64,000 bases of DNA from Basidiobolus meristosporus CBS 931.73 (GCA_002104905.1 MCFE01000174.1:1-64000), one strand, 5' to 3'; counted from the first letter of the stretch, positions 23,839-35,888 are shown. Notes: a model not told the origin generated them from the letters alone. Program-made: numbers and translations.

Positions 23839-24850
23839 GTATGATCAGATCTATAGTTCTGATTAAGCTGGCTGACAACTCCCACTGAATATGAGATATC
23901 TGGACATGTTCTAAGCATGATATACATCACACTGCCAACCATTGATTGATAAGGAAAGTCAGGGGCTTCAGATGGCACTAAGATCTCCTGATTTGGGTGA
24001 GTTTTGACAAGTTAAGGCTTGTCTCCATTGGGATAGCAGCTGGTTTGCAGTTTTCTATTTGGTACTTCTTGAGTATATCTTGAATATACTTGGATTGGTA
24101 TAGGGTGATAGTCTGAGTACTTCTTTCTATGGAGAACTTTATCCCTAAGTAGTAGCTGAGTTCTTCTAGATCAGACATCTTGAACTCCTTAGATAGACTG
24201 GACTTAGTCTCTTCCAATGTTTCAAAGTTAGTGGTAGCTACAATAAGATCATTCACAGATAGAGCTAATAGAACTGGACTTGCTCTATCTGGCTTATAGT
24301 GTACACAATAGTCAGCATTACTCCTTTTGAAACTCAACCATCCCAAATAAGAATCTATCTTGCAATTCCAGGCTCTTTGTGATTGTCTGGGACCATACAG
24401 AGATTTTTTAAGCTTGCAGACCAAATGGGGGTTATCTTGGTCTATAAACCCATCAGGCTGGTTCATATACACATCCCCATCAAGTTCCCCATTCAAGAAT
24501 GCAGTTTTCACAACCATTTGATGTATAATAAACCTATATTTGGCCACAATAGCCAATATCAATATGATGGAATTAAACTTGTCAACCAGTGCAAAGGTCT
24601 CAGTATACTCTAGTCCTTTTGTTTGAGAGTATCCTTTGGCCACAAGTCTTACTTTGTATCATTCAATTGTATCATTAGCCTTGTATTGTGTTTTAAAGAT
24701 CCATCTTCATCCAATTGATTATTAGTTGATTGGTAATTTTGCCATGCTCCAAGTTTGATTTTTGATCAGTGCATGATATTTGTCATGATCACATGACATC
24801 CCTGGTCTCCAATTATCTAGCCAAATCAAGTCAGTGAAGAAATCCCAGTT
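23839..24850 (-). pseudogene. Ty1/copia reverse transcriptase fragment, inactivated
   Basis: The minus strand encodes the copia RT core: AKGYSQTKGLEYTETFA, HQMVVKTAFLNGELDG, PDGFID, LKKSLYGPRQSQRAWN, ELSYYLGIKF, then after a frame shift YQSMVGSVMYIM. Two catalytic positions are lost: QMDVKTAF reads QMVVKTAF, and the YVDD box reads SVND. The frame breaks near 23978, and the RNase H region that should precede the 3' LTR is missing. Gag, protease and integrase are also absent on this strand. Certainly a dead fragment. Confidence 0.85.
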
Positions 24851-25432
24851 CCATCTAGAAAGTTCTACTACATTCTAGCAACTTCTTGAAAGCTCCAAGT
24901 CAATGTTACACAATGGAACATTCTATGAAAGCTTCCCATTAGAGTTTATGTAGTCTCATGCCATATATGATAGCTACATGTCACATGACCTAGTCACATG
25001 ATCAGCTGACCCCCAACATATCTCCATGTGATATTTCAGTCTGTTCTTGAGTATGTTCTATCTTGGCACACTCACTGTGCTTCATACCACAACCCCATCA
25101 GTATTAGCTAATATCTCTTGGCATCCATATTGCCAAAAAGTATATATAGTCCTATCCCCCCTTATGTATTCCTCAGTCTGATAAACACAGGTCTTGAATA
25201 AACAGCCTTGCCTTGGAAATCCACCTTGCCTTGTTGATCCACACCTAAGTCCTTTCCTGGTCCTGCCTTACCTAGCCCTACTCTCCTGCCTTGTGTCTAT
25301 TCATAACAATATTCCTCAGTCATTGTGGATCTCCAAAACTTTGTCTGAGAGCTATTTAGGGTCTCTTTCACAACCTGGGGCTCATCAATATGGACTGAAT
25401 AGGCATAGGCTAAGTTTGTACCATCACTGAAA
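24850..25432 (+). mobile_element. Probable promoter-bearing LTR remnant with heat-shock-like elements
   Basis: Inserted between two copia pieces. It carries a TATATATAG at about 25141, a CT-rich stretch, and AATAAAC at about 25197, a layout typical of an LTR U3-R-U5. No clear TG...CA ends or target duplication was found, so the family is uncertain. See the heat-shock-element array at its left end. Confidence 0.4.
24857..24924. promoter_or_regulatory. Array of heat-shock-element units
   Basis: In 5-base register from 24857 the units read aGAAa, gTTCt, (actac), aTTCt, (agcaa), cTTCt, tGAAa, gCTCc. A further gGAAc-aTTCt pair is at 24915-24924. Heat shock factor trimers bind inverted nGAAn units; this is a pattern match only. 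Confidence 0.4.
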
Positions 25433-25995
25433 TGTTGTAACAATTGGGAAATTCACCTAAATATTCACCTAACTTGGTCACTTAGATCATTACCTTCAAA
25501 TCCTAGAGAATACTGACCAAATTCCTTGTTAGGATTCACTTGGAATATTTTCACTAAAATATCAGGTACCCTGAACATGAAAATTCTTGAAATTGTCCAA
25601 ACAGCCCCCAGCTTTGAACACAAATTCTTGGCACCTTACTAAGCCTATACTGTCTATTTGCCATGCCAAGACTAAGTAAAAGTACACATACTACTTTTAC
25701 ATCCAATAAGTCATTAGACTTGTTCCATCATTCCAGCTGATCATAGTGCCCAATAGTGCCATAGCATGCCAGATGGTGCCTGATCATGCCACAGAGTGCC
25801 AGATGGTGCCATACAGTGCCAATTTGGGATCAAAATCAACATGCATATGACCCTAAAATTTCAAATTAATAACAAAATATACATCACTCTCTGGCACTAT
25901 GATCAATGGCACAATGCAACAGGTCTATAATGTGAAAACCAAATAATCTACTTCTCCTTCCAATCACTTCCAATATCTTGAGTACTCTTAAAATA
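25433..25995 (+). repeat. Copia 5' LTR of a plus-strand element, interrupted by a MITE
   Basis: Reverse-oriented LTR beginning TGTTGTAA and ending near TTAAAATA, split by the 211-base MITE at 25716-25926. The following bases, GGTCATGAGCCCC, occupy the primer-binding site and resemble the TGGTATCAGAGC-type site that pairs with initiator Met tRNA. Confidence 0.7.
25716..25926. mobile_element. MITE family A, copy 1 (Harbinger-like ends)
   Basis: 211 bases with terminal inverted repeat AGACTTGTTCCAT, here degraded to CAGGTCT at the right. Inserted in a copia LTR with ATT on the left and ATA on the right. The interior is rich in AGTGCCA/TGGCACT motifs in both orientations. No coding capacity. Copies at 32578 and 40198. 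Confidence 0.75.
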
Positions 25996-27651
25996 GGTCA
26001 TGAGCCCCAAGCTGCCACTTTCTGCAATATTTACTATTGCTATTACTGGAATTTTTTGTTCTGTTGAGAAGTTGAATGGATCTAACAACCAAGTGTCAAA
26101 GGTGGAGATGAAGATGCTGCTACATGGAAGAGGCCTTTGGGATATTGTCATGGGAGAAGAAAGCCGTTTAAAGAATGTGGGAGAGGAAGCCTTAAAGTAC
26201 CAGAAGAAAGAACAAAGTGCCTTTAACTGCATATGCCTTAATGTCAAAGACTAATTGCTAATTCAATGTTCAAGAGCAAAACAGCAAAGAATGCCTGTAA
26301 GGCATTAGAAGACACCTACCAGTCATGTGCAGCTGCTAAGAAAATGTATCTTAGACAAAATTCTTTACTACCAAGATGCTGCCAGGAGAAGAAATGAATA
26401 ATCTAATTAACAGAATTACCCTGCTGGTGGATGAGATGGAATCTGTGGGTGTACCAACTACTGATGAGGATATGATAGTCACCATCCTGCATAGCCTGAC
26501 AGACAAGTTTCAGGGCCTTGTATCAGCCCAGAGTCCAGAACTGAAGATTTAACCTTGAATTATGTATATGGGAGGCTCCTGGATGAAAAATTCAGATAAA
26601 TCAAGCACCAATAAGAAGGAAGAAGAAAATGCTTTAATAAGCAATGACAACCAGCAAAGGATATACCCAAGACCTTTCAAAGGCAATAGCAACCTGTTTT
26701 ATAACTACTGCAAAAGGAAAGGACACAAATCACACTGGTGCTTGGAAAAGAGAGATAGATCACAGAAAAAGCCTGAATATGAAAATGCCACAACAACTGA
26801 AGATAGACAACTTATATCTGCACTAAATACAACCACAAACAAGTAGTCTTGGATGTGGTACATAGACTCTGGAGCATCTCAGCACTTTATACACCAAATA
26901 GAACCTTTTACACCATATGAAGAAATTCCACTTAAGAAGGTTTTGATGGGTGATGATAGAACACTTGATGCAGTAGGAGAAGGAACTATCCAAGTAAACC
27001 TAAGAAGCAGTAAAGATAGCTATACACTGACCTTTAAAGAAGTGCTCTATGTATCAGAAATAGTCAAGAACCTACCATCTGTAAGCAAGGACACAGCAGA
27101 AGGACTTGGTTTCAACTCTGACAATTCTGGATGCAGGATCACTGATCAAAATGTTGCTCATACTGCGTAGGGTATCAGAGATCTGAATCTGTATAAGTGA
27201 CTTATATCTCATCATAACTAGAAGCCAATATAAGTAACTTAAATGAAGAAACATCAATGCTTTAGCACAGAAGATTTGGACACATCAATTTTGATTATTT
27301 GCGCAATATGATCCAAGATCAGCTAATTTCAGGAGTAAAAATTGATCCCCAGCTAATTTGGGGCACTTTGAAGCCTGCATATATGGGAAACAAGCCAGAT
27401 AATTGCTCAAGAGCTCTGGGTTAATCAAACCTAAGAAAAAATGGATCTATTTAACTCAGAACTGTGTGGACCTATGCAGAATTTATTGTTAGGCAGAATG
27501 GGGTATTTAATCACTTTCATTGGTGATTATACAAGAAACATGTGGGTCTACTTCATGGAGAGAAAAGAAGTAGCTCTGTCTAAGTTCAGGGAGTTTAAAG
27601 TCATGGTGGAGAGAGAAACTGGTGGAAAAATCAAGAAAATACGCTCTGACA
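25996..27651 (+). pseudogene. Ty1/copia gag, protease and integrase, decayed and truncated
   Basis: In order: a Gag UBN2-like region (KLNGSNNQVSKVEMKMLLHG at about 26070), with the frame broken near 26252. A zinc knuckle follows at about 26695-26750 that has lost its first Cys (YNYCKRKGHKSHWC). Next comes protease with the active motif DSGA (WYIDSGASQHF, 26856 on), then a pre-integrase RFGHINFDYLRNM stretch. The integrase start at 27441-27659 (ELCGPMQNL, FIGDYTRNMWVYF, KIKKIRSDN) has FIDDYTR changed to FIGDYTR. Several stops and shifts separate these pieces. The element ends abruptly just after SDN, where the CACTA-like element begins. RT is absent here. Confidence 0.85.
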
Positions 27652-28144
27652 ATCCCTAAGAAAAATAATTTGGTCTTGTGGGTGGATCCAATCTGGATCA
27701 GCTATCAGGATCTTGTTTGGAGACCATCATAATACCAGCAGCTTGGAATTAGTGACCCTCTTAAAATCTTACAATGGGATCACAATGGTGTTTGGCTTAT
27801 TGTACTGCCAAATAAAGATAAAAAACTTGACAGGGCTTGATTGTTGCTGTAGCAATAATTGTGTAGCATTGTTGCAGTCTTAATGCACTATACAGCTAAT
27901 TTAAATGAATCTAACTGGCCAGTACATCCAGTTGCATTATATGGCAAAAACTTGACAGTATTTTGACAGCCTCATTGCAAGTCTTCAATGGCATTATTAT
28001 GGCAGTATTGCGGCCTACAGCTAGTTCTGTACAATGCTACCATACCAATTTACTAAATGGTATTTCCTTTCTCTACCTCCCCTTGTGCAATTCATGTATT
28101 CCACGGTAGAATCACCTTTCTTTATTTGCTTACCCATTACTACC

Positions 28145-30237
28145 TTAGGTATTCCACATATAGCTTGAATAAAAAAAAACTATGGCCTCCTGCTTACTAG
28201 CCTCTATAAACATGTGCACCTGCCACAATTGACATACTTCTATCACCTGAACTTTACAGCTTTTTAGTGTGATACTTGCAAAGTTACCATATACCTTGTA
28301 CTGCTGGTAACAAATACATGTTGCAAACATATGCTTGGTTGTCACCACTTCTGCCATGAATAGCTCCTGAATATCAGCAAAGAACTTCTTGGTATTTAGC
28401 CAATATATTCCTTCTCTCTGCTGGATTCTAGTCCCCCATATAGGTGCACTCTGACTTTTATTTGTGTGAGCTCTGTACTGAATGGTGTAGAAGTTGACTT
28501 GTAACCATGAGAAATCCAGCATACCTTGGTAGTGATTTCCTGACAAAAATTAGTTGCTTGTTGCACCCAACCCAACTTTACATTACTTAACTGATTACCC
28601 ATGCATTGGGGCTGCTTAGCTTCTTAATGCCATAGGCATAGGTGTCTCCATGCGCACATTTGTCCCCAGTATTTTTCAACTCTTTCTGGCTGTCCTCAAT
28701 GTGCCAACTCATCACATCCATGATGGACTTGAAGGTTATATTCTTGATGAGATTGGGATATGATAGTACTTGCAACTTGACTTGTCTTCCTATCTCCCCA
28801 CACATCTGCTCCATAGGAAACTCTCAAAAGGTGAAGCAAAGCCCAATATTCCCCACACACCCTGCTAGATGGAGAAGAGAATGGATACAGTGGCACCAGA
28901 GATTTATGTGTTCAGCTTTATGTTTGTAATATAGCCACTCAAATCCCATCACAAACTCCTCACACCACAGCTGTAGATGTGTCAGGTGGGCATTAGTGAT
29001 CCACTTCTGGATAAATATTCCTACAATATCCACATAAGACTCCAATGCTTCCAATGTACTCTTGGTGGGAATGGCTTCAGAATTCCACTAAAATAAATAC
29101 ATATCCCGTTCATCCAGTCTTTGCATTTGTATTGTTGAATATGCATATGAATAATAATTGGAGCCTGTGAGAAGTACTTAGGGTAGCAGATACTCTGTAA
29201 TATCTTGTCAATTCTTTCAAATTTCTCTGGTATCTCAAAGGGCTTGTTCAGCTTGAAATGCCTCAAGTACAACTTGGTCATCAGTATAGGGATATTAGAC
29301 ATATTTTGTTGGCTAAGCCCTTGCTTCTTAGCTGCTTGTAATATTTGCCATTGAATATATTGGATATGTATGTGCTTGATTGATACTGAGTGCGGTACTC
29401 TATAGCTTTGCAATATTTGTTGGACTGCATCAGCTTCCTCAGACAGGACATGACCGGAATATATCTGGAGTGTGAACAATGTTTTCCCTCAATGATGGTA
29501 GATTCCTGAAAATTTGGACATGTTGCAATGGTGGCATTTTTGGATGTGAATGCCATGCAACTGTTAACTCATGCTGGAGTCAGGACAGTCTCTGGATCAT
29601 ATGTTGCCAGCTGCATGATGGTTGTCCACTTGTACCTTGTATATGGTAAGTTGCATCCTGGTATGATTTTGGCAAGAAGTAGTTATACATCCTCAAAGAC
29701 CCCATTACTGATATCAGTGGAAACACACCACTTCTCTGGCCACAGCACTACATTATTCACCAGTAGATGGATTACTGGGCTCACTTGGCTCCATAAAGTA
29801 TACTTGACATTTGTTTTAACAGGTGTTGTCTCATTGCATATAGGGATTTGACCAGGCTTGTACATGGTACTGTTGTTAGAGGTGATGGGCTCAAAATCTA
29901 CCAGTGAACCTTCTTTGTCAGAGCTATCACTCTACATGCCAGATTCAGAAGGCCAAGGTGAATCTAAAGGTGTCACAAACTCACCTGACTCAGTTTGCGC
30001 AAGGTGACAAAGATGGCCATGTGCCAATATAGAAGTATCAACTGGCTGGCAAGATATTGTTGGTACAGGAGTGACTAATGAATGGTCAGATATGACTTAG
30101 GTAGCAAAACACTGGCTGTGATCCTTGCAATACTTCCTATGCTGTCTCTGTGCTTCATTGCTGAGAGGCTTGCCACAATAGCCACATGGTCCTTTTCCTC
30201 TTCTCTTATGGTGTTGTGTCAAAATAGTCTTGTCCAT
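28145..30237 (-). pseudogene. tnp2/DUF4218-type transposase, decayed
   Basis: Minus-strand pieces in several frames together resemble the large transposases of CACTA-type elements in fungi. From 30237 there is an N-terminal C-x2-C...H-x3-C zinc-finger-like motif (CGYCGKPLS). A middle part reads RYIPVMSCLRKLM at about 29440. Further on are HCIHSLLHLAGCVGNIG at about 28860 and, after a TGA replacing an expected Trp, EFPMEQMCGEI at about 28810. The phrase LLH...G...WxFPMExxCGxI is characteristic of the group. A C-terminal part lies at 28546-28145. Multiple stops and shifts make it non-functional. A partial second copy of the 3' half is at 42.7-43.8 kb. Confidence 0.6.
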
Positions 30238-30459
30238 GGGGCAAACAGTTTGACCTTCAACAACATAACGCTATTATATCCCTTCTTGGTCAATACTCAT
30301 ATGATCTTAAGACAGTCTTGTATTTGAGACATTGCACCTACATAAATGTAAGATTCAATGATGATCCGCCATAGTAAGCATTATAAATAAAGTTGTGGCA
30401 CCACATACACATGTATATGTAACACTATTTCCCCTTTGGTTTGACTCACTTCCATATAT

Positions 30460-31790
30460 ATGCCGCCAAAAAATAAGGCAGAGTTGGCTGGTCCTCAACA
30501 AAAGCCTAAAATCAAAAGACATTGAAGATCCATGAAGCCATTGAGTGCAATAATGGAGAGTGGGCTAATAATCAGGAGGCTGTCAGAAGTCTATCACTCC
30601 ATCACCTTAAGGCTGGCATACCATGGGACCATCAGGAACTCAAGGCCAAGCAGAATATGCTTGACTTGGTCTATGAGTATTATCCTGGATTCAAACAGGC
30701 AAACAGATTTTGAGCCAGCATTGGTACGCTAAGAGAGTATCTTAAGAATAGCAGAGCCTATCAGAGGCAGAAGAACAAGGATGCCATTGCTAAAAACCAG
30801 CGGCTTCCTCAAGAGCCTGTTACAAGCAGCGCCAAAGGCTCCAGAAAAGCATCAATGAGATGTCAGGTAGCTGGAAGAGTGCCAATTAGAGTCAAGCAGG
30901 CAGACATGGATGCACCAGCACAACATTTATTGAGGAAAAAGCGTAGTACCACACAGGAAGCACCCCGTCAAAGTAGCAGTCAAGGACCTGGTAGTGATAA
31001 AAACCAGCCGCTTATACTGGAACCTGTGACAAGTACGGTCAAGAACTCAAAACAAGCTGAAAAGAAAGGTCAGGTTGCCAGAAGAGTGCCAGCAAGGGAC
31101 AAGCAGGCCAAAATAGATGCGTCAGACCAGAATTTATCCAGGAGAAAGAGAAGTTCTTCACAAGAAGCACTCAGACAAAGTAGCAGTGAAAGACCAGGCA
31201 GTAACAAAGGAAACAATAGAGGGAAAAATGTCTACTCCAGCCTAAGACAGAGAGGCATGCAAAAAACTGCAGTTCTTGCCAATTAATGCTGCAAGCCAGG
31301 AAAAGAGTGAGTCCCATCATAGCCAAGAAGAATTACCAACAAGAAACCAGCTGTTTTCACAAATGTTGGATGAGCAGCCAGTTGAGCTACACTCAGTGAG
31401 GTAGATGAGTTTGCTCATGAAGTCAATTTGTCCACCACAGCCTCCACATCCTCCTGTGTAAACAGAGTAGAGATCCCACTGATAGACAAGGCTACAGCGT
31501 AAAGAGCTTGAAAGACTATCATAATGCCCTCAGTAGAGTTTTGGAACATTAATAGGCACACCAAGAGGTTGCAGCACTTCTTCAAGAGCAGTGCGCAAGA
31601 AAACGCACTGGAATATTGCAAGGACTTATTGCAAAGAGAGGCATATGAGGTGCTAGGCCTTGCAGTGCTGGCTGAAGAACAGGAAGTGCTGGAACCAGTT
31701 AATGAACAGTGGCATAAAGCCATTGGGTTCTGGCCAAAGTTGTGGAAACAGAGTATTACAGCAGAAGTACTTATTGAGTGTGGATTTTAA
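30460..31790 (+). pseudogene. Accessory ORF of the CACTA-like element, unknown family
   Basis: Divergent from the transposase. The frame starts MPPKNKAELA and is then broken. It continues IHEAIECNNGEWANNQEAV and GIPWDHQELKAKQNMLDL. A strongly basic, Ser/Gln-rich middle part follows (30855-31286, 143 codons). Last is NINRHTKRLQHFFKSS (31524-31790). The middle contains an internal duplication of about 75 residues: the block VAGRVPIRVKQ...RKKRSTTQEAPRQSSS recurs as VARRVPARDKQ...RRKRSSSQEALRQSSS. I do not recognise the family. Basic repeats near a transposase suggest DNA binding, but that is inference. Other copies: 37096-38803, 44990-45743 and 55890-56150. Confidence 0.5.
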
Positions 31791-32243
31791 TGGAGTTACT
31801 TGTTGAGTGTTGGGTTGGGCTTAATGTTAGTGTAGGGTATAGGGACTTGTATAAGTCAATACAATTGGCAATTGAGGTACAACTGAAGTTTCAATGGAAA
31901 TAAATCAATTTTTTTGCATGAAAAGTAAGAGAAATAGTTCAGTCAGGAAGTAAGGAGTGTGCAAATGAGGCAATAGCCAATCAATGCACACAAATGTAGG
32001 AGGCAATAGAGTGTCTTGGATCAGAAAGTGAGCAAATTGGCAGGGAACCAATCAAAAGCCACTTATAGATTGTTGTGATGAAAAATTTTGACCAAGTTTT
32101 TTGTGAAATCTGGGGTGCATTATTTTTCAACGGTCTTTGGATGGTGTCCTGATGGGATCACTACCTCTTAGTCATGGGACTTTAACTTTGTGATGGCCTT
32201 TTGACAGGATCATCACAATAATTTATCATAGGGCCTGATATTA

Positions 32244-32570
32244 CTTAGATCAAAAATTTAGTGATCACTGATTTGCAATGGCTTAATTTGGATCTCAAAA
32301 ACAAATTCATTGATTGGATCATGACAAGTAATAGTAACACAATGCAATTGCATCATCTTCTCCTAGGTTTTTTTCTCACAGCAATTACTACTGAAGTGTT
32401 TGGTAGTGATTCACTATGCATCAGTAGTAATCCCTGTGCAAAAAAAGCCTAGGAGAAGATGGTGCAATTGCATTGAATTGCTATTATTTGTAATGATCCA
32501 AACAATGCATTTTTTTTGCAATCTGCATTGAGCCATTGCAAATCAGTGATCACTAAATTTTTGATATAAG
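32244..32570. repeat. Foldback MITE family C, copy 1
   Basis: 327 bases whose left end (CTTAGATCAAAAATTTAGTG) is the inverted repeat of its right end (CACTAAATTTTTGATATAAG). The inverted arms extend inward through the GATCACTGATTTGCAATGG region and a second pair around ...TTGCATCATCTTCTCCTAGG. No coding capacity. The right half recurs at about 55157-55303. Confidence 0.6.
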
Positions 32571-32577
32571 CAATATT

Positions 32578-32788
32578 GGTCTTGTTCCATCATTCCAGCT
32601 GATCATAGTGCCTAATAGTGCCATAGCATGCTAGATGGTGCCTGATCATGCCATAGAGTGCCAGATGGTGCCAAACAGTGCCAATTTGGGATCAGAATTG
32701 ACATACATATGACCCTGAAATATCAAATTAATAACAAAATATACAGCACTCTCTGGCTCTATGATCAATGACACAATGGAACAAGTCT
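32578..32788. mobile_element. MITE family A, copy 2
   Basis: 211 bases, left end GGTCTTGTTCCAT (two changes from consensus), right end ATGGAACAAGTCT, flanked by ATT on both sides. The related sequence at about 55297 lacks the MITE and serves as an empty site, confirming the borders. Confidence 0.8.
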
Positions 32789-32791
32789 ATT

Positions 32792-33398
32792 AAGGTTGTC
32801 CCACATTTGAGACAGGACCCCTATAAATAAACACCCTGCATGTGTATACCTCATCTATGCCACCAGTGCAGTAATTTGATTGGATTTGTACCCATACAAT
32901 TGGTTGTGTTCTAGCTATGACACCTTGTCCAATCACTAGGATCAGGGATTTACTTGCTTAATGGGCAAAATGGAATATTTGATGGAAAATCAGGTAGCTT
33001 GTGTATTGGCCAAAGAGCCAACTGGGGGCTGACAGCTTCAGGATACTCTTGGACCAATTAACCACTGAGATACCATCCAATTGGAGTGATGGTAACCAAA
33101 AGGTAAGTATTAGTGTAGTTTATAGTGTGCTATGCATCTATTTCCATTTACATTAAAGAAACATATCCAAATACCGGATTTTACCTACCATAATAGCAGT
33201 ATCCAATCATGTACATGATGCAAACATTATAAGTGGGCACAATCATTTGTGCCAACCTCATTGTGTCAGATTGCCCCACATGGTGCAAAATTGTCCAAGA
33301 GCAATCCTGCCTACTGGTAGCTACAATATTCTGCCCAATTGCTCTTTGAGACCGTGGATCATACCGTGTGCCCTGGCATGGTACAATGGAACAAGTCT
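32792..33398. repeat. Repeat D, copy 1
   Basis: About 600 bases matching 55308-55885. It carries CTATAAATAAACACC near its left part and ends with the Harbinger-type terminus ATGGAACAAGTCT. No left terminus was found in either copy, so it may be a truncated relative of the same transposon group. Confidence 0.45.
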
Positions 33399-33656
33399 AT
33401 TGTGCACAATGCATCTTAGATTGCATTGTCACAGATTGGATCACATCAATTGCAGATTTCCTATTTGATTATTGGCTTGTGAGTAATGCATCAATAAAAA
33501 TACCAAGTCATTGTTTGAAGATGATTTTGCAACAGAATGATAGGATTCATGGCAATTGATAGAGATTAAAGCATATTGCATGGAAAATCAGATAAATAAA
33601 GCTGATTGCACCAAATTGATTAAATCCCCTCTGCCCAATTACCTACCAATTTGAAT

Positions 33657-34508
33657 ATGACTTACTCATCTGAATGGTCTTTTCTCATCAATTCCATCAC
33701 TACCATTGGATTTCCTTTTGACACACTAGAGGAGATCTATACCAAGTACTGTGGTCCATCTACCCCACTCTACTCAAGGAGATACCTTGTTAAGCTGCTC
33801 TGCTATTACAAAAACTATTGCCCCACAAGGTTTCATCCCACTATCTATGGCAACAAAAGTCCTAGAATCTTACATTCCCAGCTGAAAGAAATGGAGAACC
33901 TCCTTGCAGAGGGTATGAATGACTTAGAGCAAGCCTGGAATACTAGGTTCAGATGCTCCAGTAGACTTTCATATCCCAGAGTGTTCAGCAACAGGTTCCA
34001 TATAAGGAATATTTTGGATACCTTCCCAGTCAGGATTAACAGACCTTCTAAAGGGCAGAGGCACTTTTATTTTGGCAAGTACAAGGCACACTGTGCAAAG
34101 TTTCAAGCACTGTCAGACATTGAGGGTAACATCTTCTGGTTTAGTGGGTCATTTGCTGGAAATAGGCATGACAAAGAACTCTGGGTAGAGAATCATTCCA
34201 AAATCAGTGGAAGGGAGAGATGTATAGCAGACTTAGCATATATAGGAGAGGATTGTCAGAGATTAGGATGTATTGCAGCTTATAGGAAGCCAAGGAATAG
34301 TGTGCTTAGCAGGAAGCAAAAGCTCTACAATGCAATACTTAATCATTTCAGAGTGAGGGTAGAGCATACATTTGGATATCTGAAGTGATTCAGCATATTG
34401 GCAGGTAAATACATAGGAAAGTCATATATAGGAGAAAACAGCAGAATAGGTAAAATAATTGAATACCTATTAATGCACAGTATTTTCATACAGGAAGACA
34501 TCCACTGA
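33657..34508 (+). pseudogene. Harbinger-like DDE transposase, one premature stop
   Basis: The ATG at 33657 opens a frame to 34508 with one internal stop, TGA at 34386-34388, where copy 2 has an arginine. The DDE_4-type catalytic layout is visible: first Asp in ILDTFPVRINRPS, second in GNRHDKELW, third in CIADLAYIGED, and the Glu in RVRVEHTFGYLK. The N-terminal part (NSITTIGFPFDTLEEIY...SRRYLVKLLCYYKNY) is less familiar. About 283 residues if read through, somewhat short for the family, so an upstream exon or deletion is possible. The catalytic set is intact, but the nonsense codon cuts off the last 40 residues. Confidence 0.75.
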
Positions 34509-34951
34509 GAAATGTGTCTGGAGCATTATGAAAAGTAAATGAACAAAAAAAGCACTATTCTGAGCAACATAGGTACAATTGAGTAAGATTACCAGTAACT
34601 ATTGTAGTAAGAGTCTTGGAGATACTGGAAGTGATTGGGAGGACAAGTATATTATGTGGTTTTCACTTGATGATTTATTGAATGTAAAAGTAGTGTTTAT
34701 ATATTTACATGGTCTGGGCATAACAAACATGCAGAAAAGGCTAAGGAAGGTCCCAAGAACTTGTGTGGAAAGTTTGGGGCTGTTTGGATAACATTGAGAA
34801 TTTTCATGTTCTAGGTACCTGGTGTTTTGGTGAAGATATTCCAAGTAAATCCTGACAAAGAATTTGGTGAGTTTTCTCTAGGACTCAAAGGTAATGTTCT
34901 AAGTGACTAAGTTAGGTGAGTATTTATGTGGATTTACAAATTTTTACAACA

Positions 34952-35888
34952 CCCCCACTCAGCTAAATGCTCATACTGATTAGTCCTAATTTTGACCTAA
35001 GATATTCAAACTTGTCTCTAGCTAATGGATTGGTAAATATGTCTGCTATCATATCATCTGAAGGACAGTAAACAAAGCTAACTAAGTTATTTCTATAGCT
35101 TCACATATGAAATGATGTCTAATATCTATGTGCTTAGTTCTAGCAGGAAAAGTTGGATTTCTACCTAATTGTATGCATCCTTGATTTTCTTGAAATAAAG
35201 TAACAGGTGTTTTTTGACATAGGTCTAAATCTGCAAGAAGCTTTCTGAACTACATTGCTTTTTTTGTAGATTTGCAGGCTGCCATATACTCTGCCTCTGT
35301 GGTGGAAAGTGCTATGGTTGGTTGCTTTCTTGAATTGCATGAAATTGCTCCTTTTCAGCAAAGATAGGTGTATCCTGTGGTGGATCTTCTGTCTTCCAAA
35401 TTTTGTCCCCAATCAGCATCAGAGCATCCCACAAGATCCTGTTCTGAAGCCTTATAAGTGTATCTTATGCAGATATTAGCAGTTCCTTTTAGATATCTAA
35501 AAATCCGCTTTGTAGTAAAGGATTTTTATCTCAGATACATTTTCTTAGCAGTCAAACATGACTGGTAGGTGTCTTCTAATGCCTCCCAGGCATTCTTTGC
35601 TGTTTTTGCTCTTGAGCATTAAATTAGCAGTTTGTCTTTAACATTCAGGTAAATGCAGTTAGTGGCACTTTGTTCTTTCTTCTGGTACTTTAAGGATTCC
35701 TTTCCCATGTTTTTAGGAGGGCATTCTTCTCCCATGACAATATCTCCAAGGCCTCTTTCTTATAGCAGTATCTTCAGCTCTACCTTCCACACTTGGTAGT
35801 TAGATCCATCCAACTTTTCAGCAGAGGGAAAATTCCAGTAATAGCAGTAGTAGACATTGCAGGGAGTGACAGCTTGGGGCTCATATCC
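34952..35888 (-). pseudogene. Copia internal region with gag joined to RNase H end by deletion
   Basis: Minus strand: 35880-35520 matches the start of copia gag, including the counterpart of the stretch at 26000-26330. 35520-34952 matches the C-terminal RNase H end, with tracts equivalent to STTEAEYMA and ADIFTKPLPREKFEYLR in broken frames. Protease, integrase and RT are missing altogether, so an internal deletion joined the two ends. Confidence 0.65.

Larger units (their letters stand above)
27652..32231. mobile_element. CACTA/tnp2-like DNA transposon, copy 1
   Basis: About 4.6 kb interrupting the copia integrase. It contains a minus-strand transposase and a plus-strand accessory ORF that diverge from a shared region near 30.3-30.4 kb. 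The left end reads CCCTAAGAAAAATAATTTGG. The right end, complemented, reads CCCTATGATAAATTATTG, so imperfect inverted ends starting CCCTA are likely. A related left end (CCCTATGAAG...) is at 42675 and a related right end (TAGGG) at about 41070. I did not find a matching target duplication, so the exact borders are inferred. Confidence 0.55.
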
